The notes beneath the pieces were generated by a model that worked only from the letters and a program-made list of their open reading frames with translations, was not told the DNA's origin and made no database searches. DNA of 64,000 nucleotides from the NCBI RefSeq assembly GCF_008370255.1, contig NZ_SEUI01000006.1, positions 101,207 to 165,206 of the forward strand, written 5' to 3'. The DNA comes from Pseudoalteromonas sp. FUC4 (GTDB lineage: Bacteria > Pseudomonadota > Gammaproteobacteria > Enterobacterales > Alteromonadaceae). Positions 49,562-56,843 of the stretch are shown one piece after another. The position numbers and the translations under genes are program-made. The stretch's first letter is position 1. Every line of letters begins with the position of its first letter.

Positions 49562-50767
49562 TTACCTTAAATAATGGCTGGCATTTTCGGCTTGGCGAAC
49601 ACAGGTAAGTGTACCGTTTTGCAAGGTGTACTCAGCAGCTAGCTCATGGCATAAAAAATACGGCATACTTTCGGTAAAGCCGTAAGCACCGCATTGGCTA
49701 AACACTAACCAGTCGTGCTCATTTAAATCGCTTGGTAAGTTATGTTCACCCAAGCAATCAAGCGCTGTACAAAGTGGGCCGTATAAAGTGACCGCTTGAG
49801 TTTTAGCACTGGATTCACGCAGTAATGCAGCAGGAAAATCTTGGCTGGTAACAGCAGGGCGTAATAAGTGATTTATACCGCCGCTTAAAATTACTTGTTC
49901 TTGATTGTAGTTTTGTTTGCGCTCCACTACTGGGTTTGCGTAATGACCGCATTCGCCCACGGCATAGCGACCAAGTTCCATCCATAGCTCTTCTACACCC
50001 GCATCATTTTTAATTTTAGCGAGCGCAGCAATTAAGTCATCCCAATCAAGTGTTGTTTCATTCTGTGTATAAGGAATACCTAAGCCGCCACCTAAATCGA
50101 GAATTTTAAGGCTAATATTTAAATCGTTGGCAAGTTGGCTAAGTGGTGCAATCATTTGTGACCACAATTCGCTTAGCTTTTGCGTGCTAAGCATGTTGCC
50201 CCACTGAAAAATATGCAGGCCGTCAAATTTAAGTGCAGGGTAGTCAGCTACATTGAGTGCTTGCCACTCATTACAACCCAAACCAAACGGCGTAAGGCTA
50301 TCGCCGCCCAGTGGGTTTTTTTCACCTTCAGGCCAGCGTAATTGTACACGCAGTAATACTTGTAACTGCGTGTTTTGTAGTTGCGCTTGTTGGTTTAACC
50401 AACGTACTTGATTGAGGCTTTCGGCTACAAATATGCGTACTCCGCGCTCAATAAAGTGTTTAATTTGTTTAGGGCTTTTTGCAGGCCCTGTGTTGAGCAC
50501 GCGCTGTGAGCTAATACCTTGTGCTAGTACTTGCTCAAGCTCACCTTTGCTTGCTACGTCAAAATTAAAGCCAGCACTGTCTAAGCTTTGAATAATTTTA
50601 GACAGTGGATTTGCTTTTACCGCGTACCACAGTTTTACATCAGTTTGCGCAACTAAACGCGCAAGATGCGTGTTTAGTTGATCTAGGTCGTAAACAAAAA
50701 AAGGTGTATCAAGTTGTTGTGTAATTGTATTTACAGCGGTTTTGATAGGCGTGCTCAAAAAGCTCAT
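49562..50767 (-). CDS. LysA-like type III PLP-dependent decarboxylase, divergent
   Basis: A 401-residue alanine-racemase-fold PLP enzyme. The cofactor Lys51 is in WYAVKANP, with GGGLGIPY (227-234), ELGRYAVGECG and the inter-subunit Cys333 in GPLCTALD. Two blocks differ from diaminopimelate decarboxylase: HIFQWGN (185-191) in place of HIGS(G/Q), and GAYGFTESMPYFLCHELAAE (360-379) in place of GAYG followed by SNYNSRP. The latter looks like decarboxylases of antibiotic, siderophore or exopolysaccharide pathways. The ATG overlaps the dapD-like stop (TAATG). The substrate is therefore uncertain. Confidence 0.82.
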   Translation of the reverse strand: MSFLSTPIKTAVNTITQQLDTPFFVYDLDQLNTHLARLVAQTDVKLWYAVKANPLSKIIQSLDSAGFNFDVASKGELEQVLAQGISSQRVLNTGPAKSPKQIKHFIERGVRIFVAESLNQVRWLNQQAQLQNTQLQVLLRVQLRWPEGEKNPLGGDSLTPFGLGCNEWQALNVADYPALKFDGLHIFQWGNMLSTQKLSELWSQMIAPLSQLANDLNISLKILDLGGGLGIPYTQNETTLDWDDLIAALAKIKNDAGVEELWMELGRYAVGECGHYANPVVERKQNYNQEQVILSGGINHLLRPAVTSQDFPAALLRESSAKTQAVTLYGPLCTALDCLGEHNLPSDLNEHDWLVFSQCGAYGFTESMPYFLCHELAAEYTLQNGTLTCVRQAENASHYLR

Positions 50768-51507
50768 TATCGTAAAACCTCTTCAAGCAATAACGATGCA
50801 TCGCTTTTCTCGTCGCGGTATTTAACTATTAACGCACACGACATGCTTAGGCCTTGCTCACGCGCCCACTCGTTAGACGCTGGGCGAGAGCCAGGTATTA
50901 CAATGGCGTATTCTGGAATTGGCTCGTCTTTATCTAGTTGGCGCTCGTTTACGCAGTCGTATACCGGAATAGTTGCTGATAAACGCACACCAGGGGCAAG
51001 TACTGCGCCTTTTTTAATGACTACGCCTTCAACAATAATACAGCCTGCACCAATAAATGCGTCGTCTTCAACCACTACTGGGCTGGCACCAATTGGCTCA
51101 AGTACACCACCAAGCTGAACTGCAGCGCTTAAATGTACGTTTTTACCTACTTGTGCACACGAGCCAACTAATGCGTGGCTATCTACCATTGTGCCTTCGT
51201 CTATATATGCACCAATGTTTACATACGCTGGTGGCATAATAATCGTGCCTTTAGCAACATAAGCACCACGGCGAACACTTGAGCCACCCGGCACCATACG
51301 CACGCCATCATCAGTACTAAACTCTTGTGGAGCTAGGTTATGTTTATCAACAAAGCCGCCTGCAAACTCAGTATTAGTGCCATTTTTAAAGGCTTCTAAA
51401 ATGCCTTGCTTTACTTCTACGTTAGCTTGCCATTGGCCGCTTTCGTTTTGTGATGCTGCGCGTACTGCGCCCGATTCTAAATTATTTAATAGTTCTAACC
51501 AGCTCAT
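50767..51507 (-). CDS. dapD: DapD-like tetrahydrodipicolinate N-succinyltransferase (short form)
   Basis: A 246-residue left-handed beta-helix acyltransferase. Residues about 75-200 carry the hexapeptide coils (VRRGAYVAKGTIIMPPAYVNIGAYIDEGTMVDSHALVGSCAQVG), then IEPxGA-like VLEPIGASPVVVEDDAFIGAGC and a C-terminal cap with VIPGSRP. The sequence follows DapD closely, but the chain is shorter than the 274 residues of E. coli DapD because the N-terminal helical domain is reduced. Expected reaction: tetrahydrodipicolinate plus succinyl-CoA. It lies 15 bases after the dapA-like gene. Confidence 0.85.
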   Translation of the reverse strand: MSWLELLNNLESGAVRAASQNESGQWQANVEVKQGILEAFKNGTNTEFAGGFVDKHNLAPQEFSTDDGVRMVPGGSSVRRGAYVAKGTIIMPPAYVNIGAYIDEGTMVDSHALVGSCAQVGKNVHLSAAVQLGGVLEPIGASPVVVEDDAFIGAGCIIVEGVVIKKGAVLAPGVRLSATIPVYDCVNERQLDKDEPIPEYAIVIPGSRPASNEWAREQGLSMSCALIVKYRDEKSDASLLLEEVLR

Positions 51508-51522
51508 TATAAAAACCTGTAT

Positions 51523-52407
51523 TTAATGCCAAGATAAAATGGTGTTGTTTGCAGTTGTGATGCAATCGGTTTGAGTTAACTCAAGATGTGTTAAAGGTGG
51601 ACGAAGTTGCGGGCTACTTAAGCGACCTTGCAAATGCATCAATACCTTTACGGGAATAGGGTTTGCGGCAGCAAATAGGCTATTAATAGCACTTGACCAC
51701 GGAGCAAATAAATTAGGGTATTGACCGCTTAAACTACGCTTTACAAATTCATGGGTTTGCACCGGCCATGCGTTTGCAGCTACCGACACCAAACCTTTTG
51801 CGCCAGCTTGAGCAAAATAAGGCATTAGTGCATCGTCGCCACTAAAAATAGCTAAATTAGGCGCCGCTTGGCGGTAAGCTTCAAACTGAGCAATACTGCC
51901 GCTCGCTTCTTTTAACGCCCATAAGTTTTTATTATTTTGTAAGTTTTGAATTGTTGCCGCAGGGATGCTAATAGCACTTCGACCCGGTACGTTATAAAGC
52001 ATACATGGGTGAGCGCTTGCATTTAGTAGGCTTTCAAACCAATGAGTTTGACCTACAGCGCCGGGCTTTGCATAAAGCGGTGAGCCAAGTAAAAAGCTAT
52101 GAATTGGCAATGTATTACAGTAGTTAACCCACTCAATTTGTTGCTTTAAGTTACTACCGCCAACAGCAACCATGAGTGGCACTGCTGGTTTTAGTTGGCA
52201 CACGTGTTCAACAATGGCTTGTTGCTCTTTTAGCGTTAGTGCTAAACCTTCGCCCGTACTGCCAAGTAGTAAAATACCGTTATGTGCCGCTTCTTGATCG
52301 CTAACCAGCTTAGTTAACGTGTTGTAGTCAACATCGCCGTGTTGATCAAATGGCGTAACGAGCGCGGTCCACAATGAGTAGTCGTTTAAATTGAAGTTGT
52401 TGATCAT
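51523..52407 (-). CDS. dapA: Dihydrodipicolinate synthase family protein
   Basis: A 294-residue TIM-barrel lyase. The Schiff-base Lys166 is in ALKEASG; Thr50/51 in LLGSTGEG, Tyr112, and Tyr138 with Arg143 in YNVPGRSA reproduce the DapA catalytic set. The expected reaction condenses pyruvate with aspartate semialdehyde. First gene of the riboswitch-controlled operon; the lysine riboswitch ends about 240 bases upstream of the ATG and a short repeat element lies in between. GTGAGAG is adjacent to the ATG, an unusually close ribosome binding site. Confidence 0.88.
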   Translation of the reverse strand: MINNFNLNDYSLWTALVTPFDQHGDVDYNTLTKLVSDQEAAHNGILLLGSTGEGLALTLKEQQAIVEHVCQLKPAVPLMVAVGGSNLKQQIEWVNYCNTLPIHSFLLGSPLYAKPGAVGQTHWFESLLNASAHPCMLYNVPGRSAISIPAATIQNLQNNKNLWALKEASGSIAQFEAYRQAAPNLAIFSGDDALMPYFAQAGAKGLVSVAANAWPVQTHEFVKRSLSGQYPNLFAPWSSAINSLFAAANPIPVKVLMHLQGRLSSPQLRPPLTHLELTQTDCITTANNTILSWH

Positions 52408-52428
52408 CTCTCACGAACTTATAATTTG

Positions 52429-52488
52429 TACCAACTCTATTAAAAACGTGATCATTTTAGCGATAACTAATTTAATGCAGTTGGTATT
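52429..52488. repeat. Short dispersed element, copy 3 (minimal form)
   Basis: A 60-base element TACCAACTCTATTAAAAACG ... TTTAATGCAGTTGGTATT whose ends match those of copy 2 (48247-48411) but lack its centre. The ends pair as an 8-bp stem with inner pairing. It sits in the leader between the lysine riboswitch and dapA. Confidence 0.7.
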
Positions 52489-52584
52489 ATTCGAAGAGTT
52501 AAAAAGCTTTATGGAAGGAGCCGCATTAACGTCGTTCGAACTAATAATTCGAAGAGCGAATGGGCTTAAAATAATAGGGCGCAC

Positions 52585-52603
52585 GGCCTTAATATTTAAG
52601 ACC
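52585..52603 (-). promoter_or_regulatory. Hairpin in the lysine leader
   Basis: On the minus strand GGTCTTAA, loop ATA, TTAAGGCC makes an 8-bp stem (one G-T pair) about 40 bases after the riboswitch. It may be part of the expression platform; there is no adjacent T run. Confidence 0.4.
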
Positions 52604-52643
52604 AGAAGCTCTCCACCAAACTAATAAGCTGCTTGTTATAAAC

Positions 52644-52798
52644 AGCTATTGGTGACAGTCGCTAGGGTTCAACCTAGTCGCCCGAAATAAACACCTCACA
52701 AAAGTGATTACTTCTCGGCGTTAATTCCCCTCACGTATGCTCAATGGAGTTTGCGCTCCTAACATACGCTACCTGAATAACGCACCTCTTCTAGCCCT
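52644..52798 (-). promoter_or_regulatory. Lysine riboswitch (L box)
   Basis: Read on the minus strand, the region has the conserved lysine-aptamer text in order: GGCTAGAAGAGGTGCG (P1/P2 start), TGAGGGGAATTAACGCCGAG (core), and GGGCGACTAGG ... CCTAGCGACTGTCACC (P5 and the 3' core). GGCTA pairs with TAGCT to close P1. The distal stem GGAGCGCAAACTCC is also seen. It lies in the leader of dapA-dapD-lysA-M14, so the operon should be repressed by lysine. A downstream CAGCT can pair with AGCTG of the P1 3' strand, giving a possible switch. Confidence 0.9.
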
Positions 52799-52989
52799 TT
52801 GCACTTGTTTGTAGAGTAAAGCTTACAAACCTGAGCAATTTAAATAGGGTAATTACGGCGATTAAAGCATTTTAGCCGTCTAGGTGTCAAGCGACTAAAT
52901 GCATATTCATTCATCCATAATGGGAGTGGTTACGTATTGGGTGCTTTTCTCGTACACTAGCAATATATGTAGTGAGGTATTTAATTAGT

Positions 52990-53685
52990 ATGGAAAAATT
53001 TAGCGATATTTATAAGCGAGCGGTAGAGCGAAAAGGCTCCGAAAAAATGCTTAAGTTATTACTTGCAAAACCGCTATCTAAAAAACAACTAAGCACGTTA
53101 AGTGACGACGATTGGCTTGAAGAATTTACTCGAAAAGTATTTCAAAGCGGTTTTTATTGGTCAGTCATTAATAATAAGTGGCCGGGCTTTAGAGAGGTTT
53201 TTTGGGATTTTAGCGTTGATAAGTTATTAATGATGCCACCCGATATGCTGGAACAAAAAGCTACGGATGAGCGTATTGTTCGTAACTATAAAAAAGTAAA
53301 AACAATTACCGAAAATGCTTACATGATCCACGAAATAGCGGGGGAACATGGGAGTTTTAGCCAGTTTATCGCTAATTGGCCAACAGACGATATTATTGGT
53401 TTATGGGCGTATTTAAAAAAACATGGTTCACGTTTAGGCGGAAATACAGGGCCTTATGCGCTGCGTGCACTTGGTAAAGATACATTTTTGCTATCACGCG
53501 ATGTAGAGAATTATTTGCGTGCCCATAAAATTATAGACGGCGGCTTACAAACTAAAAAATCACTGAATGCAGCCCAAGCTTTTTTTAATGAAATGCAAAA
53601 GCAAAGCGGCTTAAGTATGCAAGAGCTAAGCTTAATTGTTGCTTATGGCGTAGGTGACAACCGTGTTGGTATAAGCCAGCAATAA
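52990..53685 (+). CDS. DNA-3-methyladenine glycosylase I-like protein
   Basis: A 231-residue helical protein that resembles the Tag glycosylase superfamily: FQSGFYWSVINNKWPGFREVFWDF, then RIVRNYKKVKTITENAYMI and a long helical C-terminus. The zinc ligands of classic Tag enzymes are not obvious, so it is a related glycosylase-like protein rather than proven Tag. The ATG at 52990 has GAGG 12 bases upstream; a GTG at 52972 is possible. It is 11 bases before selO and co-transcribed, and divergent from the lysine leader. Confidence 0.7.
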   Translation: MEKFSDIYKRAVERKGSEKMLKLLLAKPLSKKQLSTLSDDDWLEEFTRKVFQSGFYWSVINNKWPGFREVFWDFSVDKLLMMPPDMLEQKATDERIVRNYKKVKTITENAYMIHEIAGEHGSFSQFIANWPTDDIIGLWAYLKKHGSRLGGNTGPYALRALGKDTFLLSRDVENYLRAHKIIDGGLQTKKSLNAAQAFFNEMQKQSGLSMQELSLIVAYGVGDNRVGISQQ

Positions 53686-53696
53686 GAGGAATTACC

Positions 53697-55106
53697 ATGA
53701 AATTAGTGCCGAGATACACAGGCATTGCGGAAAACTTCGCAATTGAAGATTTTCCTGCAAGCGTTGCCTCTCCTCAGTTATTGCTGTGGAACGAGGGCTT
53801 AGCAAAACAGTTTAGTATTAACGTTGCAGCTGATTTGCGTGCCAGCACTTTTAGCGGTAACGAGCAGCAGGCTACTCCTGCAGTAGCACTTGGTTACTCT
53901 GGGCACCAATTTGGGCATTTTTCACCACGCTTAGGCGATGGGCGAGCGCACTTACTGGGCGCTATTAGTGATGATGAAAATCAGTTATGGGATATTCAAT
54001 TAAAAGGCTCTGGTGCTACTCCTTACTCAAGAGGAGGGGATGGGCGTTGTGCACTTGGTCCTGCTATTCGTGAATACGTAATGAGCGAGGCAATGCATGC
54101 GCTGGGTGTTAAAACAACCCGATGTTTAGCCGTCGTTGGCAGTGGTGAAACGGTTTATCGTAATCCACCGCAAGCCGGCGCTATAGTAACTCGTTTAGCA
54201 ACTAGCCATATTCGTGTTGGCTCATTTCAATATTTAGCGACACAAGGCGATATTGAAGGGCTCAAAAATTTAACTAATTTAGCTATTGAACGACATTACC
54301 CAGAAATAACAGATACAGGGCCACAGCGCTATTTAGCATTTTTAGGCGCTGTTATTAAAAGCCAAGTTGAATTAGTGGTTAGTTGGATGCGTGTTGGTTT
54401 TATTCATGGAGTAATGAATACCGATAATACGCTAGTAAGCGGAGAAACCATTGATTACGGCCCCTGCGCCATGATGAATAGCTTTGACTTTGATACCGTA
54501 TTTAGCTCTATCGATAAACAAGGTCGTTATGCCTTTGGTAACCAGCCTAATATAGCTAATTGGAACTGTGCACGCTTAGCTGAGAGCTTAATACCGCTTA
54601 TTAGTGATGATGACGAGCAAGCTGTTTCGTTAATGACGCCATACATTAATAGCTTTGCTGAGCAGTTTAATGCTGAGTTTACGGCTATGTGGGGGAAAAA
54701 ACTGGGCTTGAGTGCAAAAAATGCAAGCGAAAGTGAGTTAATTGCAGAGTTATTAACGCTATTAAAAGATAACCAGCTCGACTACACCAATACCTTTGAT
54801 GCGCTTACTGAATCCTTAAAGGGAGAAGCAGTAGTACCCGAGTCGCTAATCGAATGGAGAGCTAAGTGGATAAACTTAACTGACAATAATAGTTATGAAG
54901 TAATGAGAGCGGCAAATCCTCGTGTGATCCCTCGTAACCACATGATTGAAAAAATAATTTCAGAGTATAATACTGCAGGGTCTAGTGAGTTACTAAAGCG
55001 CTTTATGAAAATAGTGGGAAATCCGTATTCTGATGATGAAAAGCTATCAGAGTTTCAGGCTGCACCGATAGATGATAATGATTACCAGACTTTTTGTGGT
55101 ACTTAA
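53697..55106 (+). CDS. selO: Protein adenylyltransferase SelO (YdiU)
   Basis: A 469-residue pseudokinase-fold enzyme that transfers AMP to protein Ser, Thr or Tyr. GYSGHQFGHFSPRLGDGRAHLLG, DIQLKGSGATPYSRGGDGRCALGPAIREYVMSEAMHALG, GVMNTDNTLVSGETIDYGPCAMM and the C-terminal NPYSDDEKL segment are all typical. The last three residues are CGT: this Cys corresponds to the selenocysteine of eukaryotic SelO and can form a regulatory disulfide. AGAGGAA precedes the ATG. Confidence 0.93.
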   Translation: MKLVPRYTGIAENFAIEDFPASVASPQLLLWNEGLAKQFSINVAADLRASTFSGNEQQATPAVALGYSGHQFGHFSPRLGDGRAHLLGAISDDENQLWDIQLKGSGATPYSRGGDGRCALGPAIREYVMSEAMHALGVKTTRCLAVVGSGETVYRNPPQAGAIVTRLATSHIRVGSFQYLATQGDIEGLKNLTNLAIERHYPEITDTGPQRYLAFLGAVIKSQVELVVSWMRVGFIHGVMNTDNTLVSGETIDYGPCAMMNSFDFDTVFSSIDKQGRYAFGNQPNIANWNCARLAESLIPLISDDDEQAVSLMTPYINSFAEQFNAEFTAMWGKKLGLSAKNASESELIAELLTLLKDNQLDYTNTFDALTESLKGEAVVPESLIEWRAKWINLTDNNSYEVMRAANPRVIPRNHMIEKIISEYNTAGSSELLKRFMKIVGNPYSDDEKLSEFQAAPIDDNDYQTFCGT

Positions 55107-55495
55107 TTATTATTATTTAATGTAACTACATGATTCAAAAGAGTCATTTTTAACCAAATATGAGCATATATGTTTGGGAATGTAAACTCTGGTGGTATTA
55201 TGCGCCGAATTAAAGTGAGGCAATATTTCTGTGCATATACTAAGTGTATTTTATTTAATTGCCCTTACATTCTTTGTTCAATACTAATCTACAAAAACTA
55301 CTATACTTATTTTTCAATAAAGTTTTAATTTCGCCTATAGTAAGTGGTTGTGTGTTGTTACAGGGGGTTGAAAAAAGTTATAAACTTTATTTTTCGTTAA
55401 GTCTTGATTAACAAAGGCTCAGTTAGTCTATATAAAACTGATTGAGCTAGTATTGATTAGCTACAATTTTAAATTGTTCAAATGGGAAGAAAACA
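55107..55495. other. Intergenic region upstream of the OmpA-family gene
   Basis: This is 389 AT-rich bases without a reading frame worth calling. It contains a good sigma-70 promoter for the next gene (listed) and no obvious selO terminator. Confidence 0.5.
55408..55436 (+). promoter_or_regulatory. Sigma-70 promoter of the OmpA-family gene
   Basis: TTAACA (-35, 5 of 6), a 17-base spacer and TATAAA (-10, 5 of 6) end 59 bases before the ATG. This fits a strongly expressed outer-membrane protein. Confidence 0.6.
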
Positions 55496-56551
55496 ATGAA
55501 ATTAAAATCACTTACAATCGCAATCGCGTTAGCTGCAACTAGCGCATCTTCATTCGCTGCTGATAAAGAGCCTGGTTTCTACATTGGCGCTTTTGGCGAC
55601 TACTACGACGCATCTTGGAGAAACATACGTGGGCAAAATGGCCTTGACGTAAACGAGTCAACTGGTTGGGGTGTAGAAGCTGGTTACCGTTTCAGTGATT
55701 ACTGGAGCGCACGTCTTGAGTTTGCAGATATGGACTTTAATGCTTTTGATAAAGTAAATGGCAACCGCGATAATGTTGATGGCGAACGTTACGGTATTGA
55801 TGCTCTTTACCACATTGATGGCGGTCCTTTCTATGGCCTTTTCGGTATTAAAGAAATGGACATAGTAGATGACAATACATTCCTAAATGCAGGTGTTGGT
55901 TACCAACATTTCATTACAGATGGTTTATTTGTTAATGCTGAAACAGCCGTATATCAAGGTCTTGATAAAGGTTATACAGATGTAGGCGCTAAAATTGGTA
56001 TTAACTACTTATTTGGCCAAAATTCAGCACCAGTTGAGCCAGTAAAACCAGCTCCTGAAGTAGTTGAAGTAGCTGTAGCTCCTACAGATAGCGACAACGA
56101 CAACATTCCTGATGCAGATGATAAGTGTGCTAACACACCTATGACTGATGCAGTTGATGGCACTGGTTGTACTTTATATGAAGACAAAGAAGTAACTGTA
56201 AGCTTATTAGTGACTTTCCCTAACAATGCTTCAGCAGTATCTACTCAGTACTTAAATGATATTGAAAAAGTATCTGCATTCTTAAAAGAGTACCCAGATA
56301 CAACAGTACTTTTAGAAGGTCATACTTCTTCTGTAGGTAAAGCAACTTACAACAAATGGTTATCTAAAAAACGTGCTGATGCTGTAGCTAAGCAACTTGT
56401 TGCTGATGGTATTGCTGAAGACCGTATTACTACAGTTGGTTTAGGTGAAGAGCGTCTTAAAAATGATGCAAACACTAAAGCTGCAAACGCAGAAAACCGT
56501 CGTGTAGAAGCGCATATCAAAACTATCAAAAACGTTAAAGTTTTACGTTAA
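55496..56551 (+). CDS. OmpA family outer membrane protein
   Basis: A 351-residue protein: signal peptide (to SFAA), an eight-strand-type beta-barrel (about 25-175, alternating aromatic strands from GFYIGAFGDYYDA), a Pro-rich linker, a calcium-binding thrombospondin type 3 segment (DSDNDNIPDADDKCANTP) and a C-terminal OmpA peptidoglycan-binding domain (about 235-350, LLEGHTSSVGKATYNKWLSKKRADAV, NRRVEAHI). It likely links the outer membrane to peptidoglycan. GGGAAG precedes the ATG, and a clear promoter and terminator flank it. Confidence 0.9.
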   Translation: MKLKSLTIAIALAATSASSFAADKEPGFYIGAFGDYYDASWRNIRGQNGLDVNESTGWGVEAGYRFSDYWSARLEFADMDFNAFDKVNGNRDNVDGERYGIDALYHIDGGPFYGLFGIKEMDIVDDNTFLNAGVGYQHFITDGLFVNAETAVYQGLDKGYTDVGAKIGINYLFGQNSAPVEPVKPAPEVVEVAVAPTDSDNDNIPDADDKCANTPMTDAVDGTGCTLYEDKEVTVSLLVTFPNNASAVSTQYLNDIEKVSAFLKEYPDTTVLLEGHTSSVGKATYNKWLSKKRADAVAKQLVADGIAEDRITTVGLGEERLKNDANTKAANAENRRVEAHIKTIKNVKVLR

Positions 56552-56566
56552 TTAAATAGTTTGTAA

Positions 56567-56598
56567 TAAAAACCCAGCCAAGTGCTGGGTTTTTTTAT
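56567..56598 (+). terminator. Terminator after the OmpA-family gene
   Basis: AAAACCCAGC, loop CAAGT, GCTGGGTTTTTTT. Confidence 0.88.
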
Positions 56599-56843
56599 GC
56601 CTGTAATAAATTAATACTAGTTAATGGTAATGATTCTTACTTAACAAGTATTCATGGAAATAGTTTTTACCACCACCACTATTCATAGTATTTATAATCG
56701 GTATAATCAGTTGCGTAACTGGATGGATTTTCATCTATCCATAAAAGCTTTATAATTACGCGTTAGAATACTATAAGTATTGGGTAACTTATTTGCGCCC
56801 AAAGCGCTACCGGATACTTTCACGTCACCAAGAGGGCAATATT

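Noticed and set aside
52805-52830. GTTTGTA / TACAAAC dyad upstream of the lysine riboswitch as a terminator
   Set aside because: It has only a 7-bp stem and no T run; it may just belong to the divergent promoter region.
56618-56645. Fur-box-like text TAATGGTAATGATTCTTACT upstream of acnB
   Set aside because: Only one half resembles the AATGATAAT-type repeat, and the dyad is poor; AT-rich DNA gives such matches often.
56793-56843. Upstream extension of AcnB by 17 codons
   Set aside because: The GTG at 56844 has an ideal ribosome binding site and yields exactly the family N-terminus and length.
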